NCBI GenBank assembly: GCA_041394905.1
Contig: JAWKHJ010000028.1
Span: forward strand, 6,399-70,398
Direction of reading: 5' to 3'
Length of the DNA: 64,000 nt
DNA from: RI-231 sp041394905
GTDB taxonomy: Bacteria; Acidobacteriota; Terriglobia; Bryobacterales; UBA6623
Positions 37,700-46,869 of this stretch are shown here, piece after piece; the stretch's first letter is position 1, and the number at the start of each line of letters is the position of its first letter. Below the pieces are notes generated by a model. That model made no database searches. It was not told where the DNA came from and saw nothing but the letters and a program-made list of their open reading frames with translations. A program made the translations under genes and the position numbers.

Positions 37700-39324
37700 A
37701 TGAAGACGGACGCACATCCCCAACGCAGCGCCCGCAACGCGGAGGGCGGCTACGGCTGCTGGCCATCCTGCTCGGCGCGGTGCTGGTCTCGATCCTGCTG
37801 GTGGAGGCTTTGCCGCGCGAGGCGATGAGCGCCCAGCGCGTGCGTGAGGAGCGCCTGATCGACCGCGGCCAGGAATACTCTCGCGCCATCAAGCTCTACT
37901 TCCGCGAGAACAAGAAGTACCCCAAGGATCTCGACGACCTCGAAGACACCAACGGCGTGCGCTACTTGCGTAAGCGCTACAAGGACCCCATCACCGGCGA
38001 AGACCAGTGGCGGCTGATCCACGTTGGGACAGACGGGCGGTTCAAGGATTCGCTCATCTACGACACCGAAGACCCGAACGAGCAAAACGCCGACGGCCGC
38101 ATATGCGCCGGAGGGTCCGGCTTCGGGCGTTCGTCCCAAATGGCCTCCAACTCCGCCAACCGAAACAGCCGGATGGACGCGAACACCTACCAGCAGCTCT
38201 ACGGCACGCCGCCGCCGGCTCAACCAGGTGTCTTCGCGGGGGCCGACATCGCGCGCCAAACACGTGATTCCGCCGCACCGGACAACCCGCTGCAACAGCA
38301 GCACATGCAGTTCACCATGGACGCCGCCCAGCAGCAAGGCGGCGAGGTCGCCAATGCCGAAAACGCCGGTCTCGATGAGGATGGACGGCCGCTGCCCGCC
38401 GATCAGCAGCAGCCGACGGACTACTCGAACGTCCCGCCCGGACAAGTGCCGATCGACGCCGGCCAGGTGATCCCGGGCCAGCAACAGCAGCCGCAGATGC
38501 CTTCATCCGGTCTGCGGGCCTCACGCGGGTCGATCTCTTCGCGTGGAGCCTCCGGCCAGCGACCACAACCCGGGTTTGCGCAAGCAGCCATGGCAGCCGG
38601 AGGCGCCGGCGGGGCAGCCGCGGGCGGCGTAGGTGTCAGCGGCGATGCCGCCAGCATGATCGGGCGCCTGCTGACCACGCCTCGTCCCGGGGGTCTTGCC
38701 GGCATCCAAGGCATGGCCGGACAGCAACAGAACGCCATGGGCGGCGCGCAGTTCGAAGAAGGCATCGCGGGCGTCGCCTCGAAGGCCGAGCAGTACGGCG
38801 TGAAGGTCTACAAGGGCAAGAGCAATTACAACGAGTGGGAGTTCGTCTACGACTACCGCCAGGACGGACAGCAAGGCGGCATGGGAGCAGCTCCGGCCGC
38901 AGGCGCGGGCAACATCAACCCCAACCAGCCAGGCTTGACGGCCGGCGGCGGTCTCAGTGGAGTCCCCGGCGGAGCCCTGCCCGGCCAACTTCCCGTTGTC
39001 GCACCCACCACAGGACAAGACCCGCGCATGTCGCAGTTCGGCGGAACTTCGGCTACCCCAAGGCTCCCGTCGACCGGCGCCACGAACCCTGACGCCCAAC
39101 GGCAGCGGCAACAGGATCAGGATCAGCAGCAACGCGACCCCTACGATCCCAACGCGCCGCAAGACCCCAATTCGCCATATCCGCAGCCGCCAATCGAGGC
39201 CGAGCCGCCTCCGCCCACCACGCAAACGCCGACCACCCAGTCGCCCGGACGCTCGTACCAGCTTCCGCGCTCACGCTCCGGCGCGCGCCAAACGCAAGCG
39301 CCGCAGACACAGCCTCAGCAATAA
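37700..39324 (+). CDS. Pseudopilin-like membrane protein with long Q/G/P-rich tail
   Basis: ATG 37700 is followed by a basic start, a one-base frame change near 37737, and TM segment LRLLAILLGAVLVSILLVEA. The next part (EYSRAIKLYFRENKKYPKDL, YLRKRYKDPITGEDQWRLIH) resembles the globular start of GspG-like pseudopilins, but the usual prepilin peptidase site G-F-x-L-x-E is absent. The remaining roughly 400 residues are low-complexity, rich in Gln, Gly, Ala and Pro, and probably disordered, apart from a short folded island (YGVKVYKGKSNYNEWEFVYD). It is last in the pil cluster, 2 bp after the PilP-like gene. Its role is unknown. Confidence 0.65.
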
Positions 39325-39329
39325 GGGCG

Positions 39330-42300
39330 CTAATCCACGAAGGCCAGCTCGTTGGTTTCCAGCAACGTTTGCGCCAAGCGCTCCCAGCGAGAGAGCGGTT
39401 CCGTCCGGGGCCCGGCGAAGTCGTCCCGCGCGCTCCAGCGACGCGGCGCCATGCCGCTCGCGGCCCGGGCAGGCAGCCCCTCTACGATCTCCGGCGCCCA
39501 AGTGAAGTCGTCCGCCTCGTAGTCTTCGAGCGAGTCGACCACGAAGTCCAGGGTCTCGCCCTGGATCACCTCGATGCCTCGAACTCGGTTTCAGCCTTAC
39601 CGCCACGCACCGTCCACGAACCGAGCTTTCCCTGCCGGCTCGAGATCACCCAGCCGCGCACGCCGTTCGAATAGTCGAACCTTTCGCCCTGTGCGCCTAG
39701 CGCGTGGCGCAGCTCACCGGTCACGTTCACTACACCCGAAAACGGAGACACCCAGCGCCGGATCACCGCGTTCGAGGCGTCGTCTCCCGGCGCGCCTCCG
39801 CCCGCGGTGAGCCGCGCCGCGCCCGCTTCGGCGTCCGGCAGGAGAGAGGCGTTCTGCCAAGTCTCGTCCATCCATACCGCGAATGGTGTGAAGCTCTCGA
39901 CAACGCCCCGTGCCACATCCACACGACCGAAGCCGTAGCGCCAAGGATCCTCTGGAGTTGTCGATCGTGTTCTCTCGATTTCGCCCCGAACAAACGTTTC
40001 CGCCAGCTCCCGCTCGCGCGACGACGGCTCGCGCCCCAAGATGCGGCGATATAGCGCGGTCACATCCGGCCCCGTTCGCTCCACCGCGTGACGCGCCTGC
40101 TCGGCGACGAACTGGCTGTTCATCAAGAACAGAGCCTGCTGCGGCACGGTCGTCGTTTGGCGGTCCGGCGTGTGCTGCTCGGGGTTCGAAAAATCGAAGC
40201 TGCGCAAGAGCGCCGATGGCTGCTCGCGTGAGATATACGCGTAGACCGACCGCCGCGGCACGCTCGGGCGCGCGCCGAGCTGAAACGGCGTCGCGCCCGC
40301 CCCCTCACGCAAACGTCCGGCAGCCAGCAACATGGTGTCGCGCAGCTCTCGAAGTCCATGCGCCGACGATTCTGCCGCCAAAGCAGCTTATTCTCCGGGT
40401 CCTTCGCCCTCGCCTCGGGCTGGTCCAATGAGGCCTGCCGATAGGTTTCCGACAAAACGATCCTTTTCACCAACCGTTTCACCGACCACCCGTCTTCGAC
40501 GAACGTCGCCGCCAACCAGTCGAGCAGTTCCGGATGGGTCGGCGGGTCGCCGCGCGTACCAAAGTCGCTCGGCGTGCGTACCAGGCCATAGCCAAAAAGG
40601 TGCTGCCAGACACGGTTCGCCATCACGCGCGCCGTCAGCGGATTGTCCGCATCCGCAATCACCCGCGCCAACTCCAACCGCCCGCTTCCATGGTCAAACA
40701 GCTCGCCGCCCAGCGCCGTCAGAAACTTCCGCGGAACTTCCGCGCCCTTGTCATGTTGATTGCCACGCACGAACACGCGCGCTGGTTCCAACCGCGCCGC
40801 GTCCCGCACAGTCATCGCATGCGCCGGCCCGCCGCGCCAGCCCCAGTCCGACATCACCGCGAAGTACTGCCAAGTCAGATTCTTCACCGTGTTCGAGTCG
40901 CCCTCGTTCTGGATCCACCAAAAGTCCTCGAACGGCACGTTCGTGGGCGCATCCGGCCCGCGCAGGGCGAGCCTCAACTTCTCTTTCGCAGGATCGTCCC
41001 AAGCCTCAGCGCGGTCCGCTGCGGAGAGCGCCCCAGCAAGCTCCACCGCCGCCTGGTCCAGCTCCGGATGCTCCCGCAAATAGCTTCGCCAGCGGTTGAG
41101 CAGATACAAGTTCACGTTGCGCTCAATCGCCAGCTTCTCGACCTTCGTATTGCTCGCATCGAGGCTGTCACGCGCGGCCTGAATGTACTGCTCGAGCGCA
41201 TCCGGCTTGCGGAACTCCGCCTCGTGGTCCGCCAATCGCTCACGTTTGAAGGCGTCGATCGACTCGCGGCGTTTTGCGAGCTTCGCGGCGTAGTAGCCCG
41301 GCGCGGGCAGGGTCTCGATCGGCGCCGGCTCCAGCACATCCTCCGAGTTCAAGAAGACGCCATAGAGCGAGTAATAGTCCTTCTGCGGAATCGGGTCGAA
41401 CTTGTGGTCGTGGCATCGCGCGCACGCCACGCTCAGACCCAACAGGCCGCGCGTCACCACATCGATGCGATCGTCCAGGTTTTCCGGAACGTCGGTCGGG
41501 CGCGGCAGGTTGATGCCCACACGCAGAAAGCCCAGAGCCGCCAAGTGGCGCCTGTCTTCATCGGGCAGAAGGTCGGCCGCAAGCTGACGCAGCACGAAGC
41601 GGTCATACGGCATGTCCTCGTTGAAGGCGTCGATCACCCACTTGCGATACGTCCACGCCGCCGCGAACGGTTTGGCTTGGAAACCTTCGTCGGAATAGCG
41701 CGCCACATCGAGCCAATGCCGGCCCCAGCGCTCTCCGAACCGCTGCGACGCGAGCAACCTATCGACCGCTTCTTCCCAGGCATTCTCGGACTCCGAGGCC
41801 TCAAACTCCTCGATCTCGTCCGCCGTCGGCGCAATGCCGTTGAGGTCGACGTAGAGGCGCCGCAGCGCGGTCCGTTTGTCCGCACGCGTCGAGCGCTGCA
41901 AGCCCTCCGAGGCCAGCCGCGTGTTCACGAAACCGTCAATCGTCCCGTCCTGCTTCGCCACGGGCCGGAACGCCCAATGGTTGGGATCCAGCTGCCGCCC
42001 AACCTTCGCCGCACCTTCGCGCGGGTCCGCGGCGCCCATGCGGATCCACTCCTCGAAGCGGGCAATCTCCTCATCGGGAAGCTTGCCGCCGGGCGGCATC
42101 TTCACCGCGTCGTCATAACGCAGCGCCCGCAAAAGCACGCTGCGGCCCGGCTCGCCCTCGACTACCGCCGGACCCGAGTTGCCACCCTGTCGAATGCCCT
42201 CGCGCGTATCCAGCCGCAGCGCGCCCATGGGCTGCGGCGACGTGCCGCTATGGCAGGCGTAGCAACGCTCCGCCAACACGGGCCGGATGTATTTTTCGAA

Positions 42301-42378
42301 GTATTCGACGCCCGCCGGATTCTGCGCGCACAACGCGGCGGCGCAGGCGGCGACGAGGCATGCCAGACGGCCGATCAT
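39330..42378 (-). CDS. DUF1549/DUF1553 protein with N-terminal cytochrome-c-like domain (two frameshifts)
   Basis: Start 42378 gives signal peptide MIGRLACLVAACAAALCAQ and a planctomycete-type cytochrome domain with CYACHSG (CxxCH). DUF1549 follows (DLNGIAPTADEIEEFEASES, RWGRHWLDVARYSDEGFQ, VACARCHDHKFDPIPQKDYY, which adds a second CxxCH) and then DUF1553 (NPLTARVMANRVWQHLFGYG, FGTRGDPPTHPELLDWLAAT). Frame changes near 40355 and 39577 are needed to reach the normal end. Reconstructed length is about 1015 residues. The protein is periplasmic with a predicted redox role; it usually pairs with DUF1501, which is absent here. It converges on the pil cluster with a 5-bp gap. Confidence 0.85.
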
Positions 42379-42409
42379 TCGAGCCGCATCGTACCACGCA
42401 AGGCGCAGC

Positions 42410-43504
42410 TCAAGGCTTCGGCGCGACGCCTAACTGCAGCGGCCGGTCATACCCGGTCATCTCCACATAACCGCGGCCGCGCACAGGCCCCGCCGGCCCG
42501 GTCCCCTCGAAGTCGGACGCCCCCTCCCAGTAGCTCGGCCCCGCGCGGCTCACGACTTCCTGCTTTTCGAGCGGAGTGGACATCCGAAACTCCAGCCCCA
42601 GCGACTTCACCCTCACCGTCCAAGCGAGCGGATACCGCCCGCCCGTCCGCTCGGATGTCCACCACTCCGAGGGCGTCATCTCGAAGTCCTCGGACGTCAG
42701 ATGCCGCGCCTTCCCCGCCTTGTCGATGAACGTCCCCGCGGAGTGCGAGTCTGCCGTGCCGTCTTCGCGCCGCATGCGGTAGAGCATCAGCTCGGTGCCG
42801 TCCTGCCACGCGATCGACATCCAATCCCAGCCCTGCTGGCCTTCACCCATCGAATCGGTCGAGAACTCGTGGTCCATCCACGATTCGCCCGTCACGGCAA
42901 AGCTCTCACCACCGACCGTCACCGTGCCGCGCGTTTCCAGGCGCGTGAACGAGACATAGTGCGAGGCCTTGCCTAAGCCGTCAGCCTTTTGGCTCACACC
43001 GTTCACCCCTTGGACCACCGGCGGCTTTGCCGTACGCAGCTCAAACTCGATTGCGAATCCGTCCGACACGGCGCGCAGGCGCTGTTCCCCGCCATCCAGC
43101 CAATCCGCGCGCCAATTCCCGTTCCAAATGGCGCGCTTCTCGAGCGAGGCGCCCGCGATGCCTGGTCCCGCGCGGTTGAGTCGCTCGGACTGATGGAATG
43201 CGCCGGCCTGAATGTCGCTCACGGTGAAATGCGCGAGGTAGACCTGATCCACGTCCCACGGCGAGCGCGGCAGCGGCGCATCCTCGAGCGCGTTCCGGAA
43301 AAATGTCAGCTCATACCCGAAACGCCGCCCGTCCGCGGTCTCCAGATTGCCTGTGTAATACCACCATTCGATCTGAAACTCCGGATGCGCGAAATGATCG
43401 CGGGGGAACTCAAACACGTAGCCCGGCAAGGCGCGTTCGAACGCTCTCGCGGGCGCGGACGAAAGCAGCGCGAGACAACACAGCGAGGCAGCAATCGTCC
43501 TCAT
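42410..43504 (-). CDS. Secreted lipocalin-like hydrolase (COG5621, CrtC/AttH-type domain)
   Basis: The 364-residue protein has signal peptide MRTIAASLCCLALLSSAPARA, then FPRDHFAHPEFQIEWWYYTG, the hallmark of AttH/CrtC-type double-lipocalin proteins, with FGYELTFFRNAL, AHFTVSD, ESWMDHEFST and GWDWMSIAWQDG. COG5621 proteins are called predicted secreted hydrolases; carotenoid hydratase is a distant relative. It overlaps the upstream FtsX-type permease gene by 4 bp, so the three genes ATPase-permease-lipocalin form one unit. A lipid or hydrophobic ligand is likely but unknown. Confidence 0.82.
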   Translation of the reverse strand: MRTIAASLCCLALLSSAPARAFERALPGYVFEFPRDHFAHPEFQIEWWYYTGNLETADGRRFGYELTFFRNALEDAPLPRSPWDVDQVYLAHFTVSDIQAGAFHQSERLNRAGPGIAGASLEKRAIWNGNWRADWLDGGEQRLRAVSDGFAIEFELRTAKPPVVQGVNGVSQKADGLGKASHYVSFTRLETRGTVTVGGESFAVTGESWMDHEFSTDSMGEGQQGWDWMSIAWQDGTELMLYRMRREDGTADSHSAGTFIDKAGKARHLTSEDFEMTPSEWWTSERTGGRYPLAWTVRVKSLGLEFRMSTPLEKQEVVSRAGPSYWEGASDFEGTGPAGPVRGRGYVEMTGYDRPLQLGVAPKP

Positions 43505-46038
43505 TCCTCGTGGACCGCCTCAATCGGGTTCAACCGCGTCGCCATCCGCGCCGGATACAGACCTGCAAGCACGCTCGCGACATAGACGCCAGCCAGAGCC
43601 GCCAGCAGCAGCCCCGCCGGCCAATGGAACTGGATCGTCCAACCGAAGCTCTGCTTGTTGATCACATAAATCAGCACCAACGACAGCACCGTGCCCAGCG
43701 CCGTCCCGACGCCAATGGACAGCAGGCCCAGCAGCCCCGACTCGGTCAGAATCAGCTTGCGGATCTGCCCTGCTGAGGCGCCCAAGAACCGCAGCACCGC
43801 CACCTCGCGCCTCCGGTCGATCACCATCGCCGCCAAGGCGCCCGCCATGCCCAGCACCGCCACTACGATCGCCACCGCCTCCAACGCCCACGTGATCGCG
43901 AACGTGCGGTCGAAAATCGCCATCGCCTCGCGCCGCAGCCGTGCGTTCGTCGCCACGTAGAGCTCACGCCCAGCAGCCGCCTGCTCCACCGCCCGCGCCC
44001 CGTCGTCAGCGGAAACGCCCGGCTTCAAGTAGATCGCCAAGCTCGATACGTTCCGGTCGGGCAAATAGCGCAGCAACGTCGAGCGGTCGATCACCACCAC
44101 GCCGCGCTCGCTCGAATAGTCATAGAACACACCCAGGACTTCGAGATCCACCTCACGCCCGCCCAGCGGCAGCCGGAGCTTGGCGCCGGGCCACACGTCG
44201 TGCTTGCGCGCGAAAGGTTCACTCACGATGGCGTAGTCGCCCTCAGTCATTCGCCGAATGATCTCCGCGCGGTCGCCTCCCGCGAGAAAACGGATTCCGG
44301 CGCGCCTTCCGTGAATACTCGCCTGGCCGGCGCCAAGGGTCGCCGGGGCGCCGTCATAGCGGATCGGATAGCCACGAAAGCGGTCGATCTCCTCGACCTC
44401 CGGCAGCGCCGCGATACGATCGGCCACGGCAGCTTCGATTGTCGGAAACCGGTCCGAAGCAGGGTCGCCCGCCGGACGCACGAACACATCCGCACGCAGT
44501 TGGCGCTCCATCCACAGCGAAACCGTTTCGCGAAAGCTGCCGACCATCACGCCGATGCTCACCAGCATGGCCGTCGCTGTCGACAATGCCCCCACCAGGA
44601 TCGACGTGCGCGCCAACGACGCCGCCACGCTGCGCGAACCCAAAAAGCCTTCGACGCCCAGCAGCGCCCCCGCCGCACGCGACCCAGCCTTGGCCGCAGT
44701 CAGCACGGCCCAAGGCACGGCGAACGCCGACGCCCCCAACAACAACACCGCCGCGAGGTAGCCGAACACGGGGTCGAGCCGAAAGGCGGCCCAAGCGAAG
44801 CCAGCCCTGCCACGACGGCCAGCGCCACGCCGATTGTCAGGTTGCGCCCCACGCGCATCTGCTCGTCATACTCGCGCCGTCCGCGAGCCATCGCCTCGCT
44901 CGGCGATACGCGCGCAGCTTCGCTCGCCGGCTGCCAAGCCGCAAGCAGCGCCACGCCTAATCCCGCCGCACGCGGCCGTCGCCAGCCGCGCCGGCGTAAG
45001 CTCGATCGCTCCCGGCGCGCTCGTCACATAGAGCGTCCGAACCGTCAGCGCCATCAGATCCACCGCGCCTTCGGCCATCACGCGGCCCAGCACAAGTCCC
45101 AAAATCGTACCCGCGCATCCGAAAACCGCCGCCTCCGCCAGGAACGCCCAACGCACCTGGTTCCGCGTCGCGCCCAACGCCCGCAGGACGCCTATCTCCG
45201 ACCGCCGCCGCACCACGGAAACCGCCACTGTGTTGTAGATCAGGAACGCCCCTACCAGCAGCGACAGATAGCTGAGTACGCGCAGATTCCAGCGGAACGC
45301 GCCCAGCATTTTGCGGTTCTCCTCCGACGCCGTCCCGACCCGGCGCACGTCCACGCCCGGCGGCAACGCCTCGCGCAAGATCGCCTCCCAATCGCGATCG
45401 TCGTCCTCCGGCGTCGTCACCTGCACACGGTCCAACCGCCCCAGTTTGTCGAGCGCGCGCTGGCCTGCGGCGATGTCGAACAGCACCACGTTCTCGACCT
45501 GTACGCCGTGGAAGCCGCCTGCCTCCAGCACGCCGCGCACGGTGTAATCGCGCGTCTGGTCGTTGATCTGCAGTCGCAGCGTCTCGCCGGTTTTGACGCC
45601 AAGCCCCGAGCCCGCCCAAATCGACGTGTCCGAAGCGAGCTCGTCCATGTGGAATTCGACTGGCTCGGACTCCGCCGCGCGCTGCAACGTCGCATCGCCC
45701 AGCAAATCCAATCCGAAGACCGGGACCGTACGGCCCTCCGGCTGCGTGACGGCATAGCCCTCGACGCGCGGCGAAAACGCCACGTCATAGGGCAGCGAGA
45801 CCAACTTGCCATCGACCTGCTCGTCCAGCCCGCCCACGGCCGACACTTCGTAGCTCGCCTCGCCCGTCAGCGACTCCATCGACGAACGAAAGCTGCCCGC
45901 CGCCGCGTCGCCCGCCAAGTCGATCGCCGCCACCACGGCCACGCCCAGCGAGACGGCAAAGACCGTCAGCAAGGTCCGCCCAGGCTCACGGAGCATCGGG
46001 CGGCCCAACAATCTGTAGAGGATCGCAGCCCAGCTCAT
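43501..46038 (-). CDS. FtsX/MacB-type ABC transporter permease with two FtsX domains (two frameshifts)
   Basis: Start 46038 (MSWAAILYRLLGRPMLREPG) leads to TM1, a periplasmic domain and the first FtsX domain (FLIYNTVAVSVVRRRSEIGV, LRALGATRNQVRWAFLAEAA). After frame changes near 44962 and 44790 come a cytoplasmic link (AWQPASEAARVSPSEAMARG), a second long periplasmic domain and the second FtsX domain (AMVIDRRREVAVLRFLGASA, then three TMs). The reconstructed size of about 845 residues is normal for this COG0577-like class. It overlaps the ATPase and lipocalin genes by 4 bp each. Such permeases move lipids or lipoproteins, or act as mechanotransmitters. Confidence 0.82.
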
Positions 46039-46718
46039 GCAGCCACGGGCCGCCTTTCTTCAATGCGGCCGTCGCGTAGACGAATCAGAGTGTCAGTAAT
46101 CTTGGCTGCTTCCAAGCTGTGCGTCGCCATCAGGATGGCCGCGCCCAACTCGTCCGCCACGCGGCGTAGCAGGCGCATCACCACGTCCGCGCTCGCCGAA
46201 TCCAAATTACCGATCGGCTCGTCGGCGAGCAGTAGCTTCGGTTTGTGGACGATGGCGCGCGCAATCGCGACGCGCTGCATCTGCCCGCCGGAGAGTTGGT
46301 GCGGGTAGCGGTCCGCCAAGCCGTCCAGTTCCACCAACGCCAGCCGTTCGAGGGCTCGCTTCCGCACGTCGCGTTCGCCGGCCAGTTGCAGCGGTAGCTC
46401 GACATTTTCGGCAGCCGTCAGCGTAGGCAGCAGTTGGAAGAATTGGAAGACAAACCCGACCTTCTCTCGTCGAATGCGCGTCAGCTCACCGTCGCCCAAT
46501 CCGGTGGTCGATTGACCATCGAGCCGGACCACGCCGAAGGTCGGAAAATCCATCGCCCCAGCCAGATTCAGGAGCGTCGTTTTGCCGCAGCCGCTGCGGC
46601 CGACCAGCGAGACGAATTCGCCCGCCTCAACCTCCAAGGAAACCCCGTCCAGTGCGCGCACGGCGGTGTCGCGGTCCTGGTACTCCTTCACGACTTGGGA
46701 GATCTCGATCAGCGCCAT
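46035..46718 (-). CDS. LolD/MacB-type ABC transporter ATPase
   Basis: The 227-residue ATPase has Walker A VGRSGCGKTTLL, the Q-loop QFFQLLPTLTAAENVELPLQ, signature LSGGQMQRVAIARAI, Walker B LLLADEPIGNLDS and the His switch MATHSLEA. Length and motifs fit the LolD/FtsE/MacB class. It is first in the unit with the FtsX-type permease and the lipocalin-like protein, with a 4-bp overlap. Confidence 0.9.
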   Translation of the reverse strand: MALIEISQVVKEYQDRDTAVRALDGVSLEVEAGEFVSLVGRSGCGKTTLLNLAGAMDFPTFGVVRLDGQSTTGLGDGELTRIRREKVGFVFQFFQLLPTLTAAENVELPLQLAGERDVRKRALERLALVELDGLADRYPHQLSGGQMQRVAIARAIVHKPKLLLADEPIGNLDSASADVVMRLLRRVADELGAAILMATHSLEAAKITDTLIRLRDGRIEERRPVAA

Positions 46719-46831
46719 GCGATTTCAGCTTAGCGAGACGTCCAATGGCGTCCAACACACTCCATGGTGTGGCTCATGCAACCCACGGCCCCTACATCTC
46801 GTACCGCCCCTGACCAAACACCCGAATAGGA

Positions 46832-46847
46832 CGTTCCACATGGAACA
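46832..46847. promoter_or_regulatory. parS-like palindrome CGTTCCACATGGAACA
   Basis: This 16-mer matches 14 of 16 positions of the ParB-site form TGTTCCACGTGGAACA (mismatches at positions 1 and 9). It lies in the 151-bp non-coding gap between the serine hydrolase-dipeptidase gene and the ABC unit. No parA or parB gene is in the window, so this is only a candidate; a transcription-factor site is an alternative. A weaker inverted repeat CACAC...GTGTG is at 46756-46771. Confidence 0.3.
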
Positions 46848-46869
46848 TTAACCCCTTTGGATTCAGGCA

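Noticed and set aside
40534..42729. 731-codon plus-strand open frame
   Set aside because: It is the antisense shadow of the DUF1549/DUF1553 gene; Arg/His-rich translation with no domain pattern.
44200..46308. 702-codon plus-strand open frame
   Set aside because: Antisense of the FtsX-type permease and ATPase; low-complexity Arg/His/Gln composition typical of GC-rich shadow frames.
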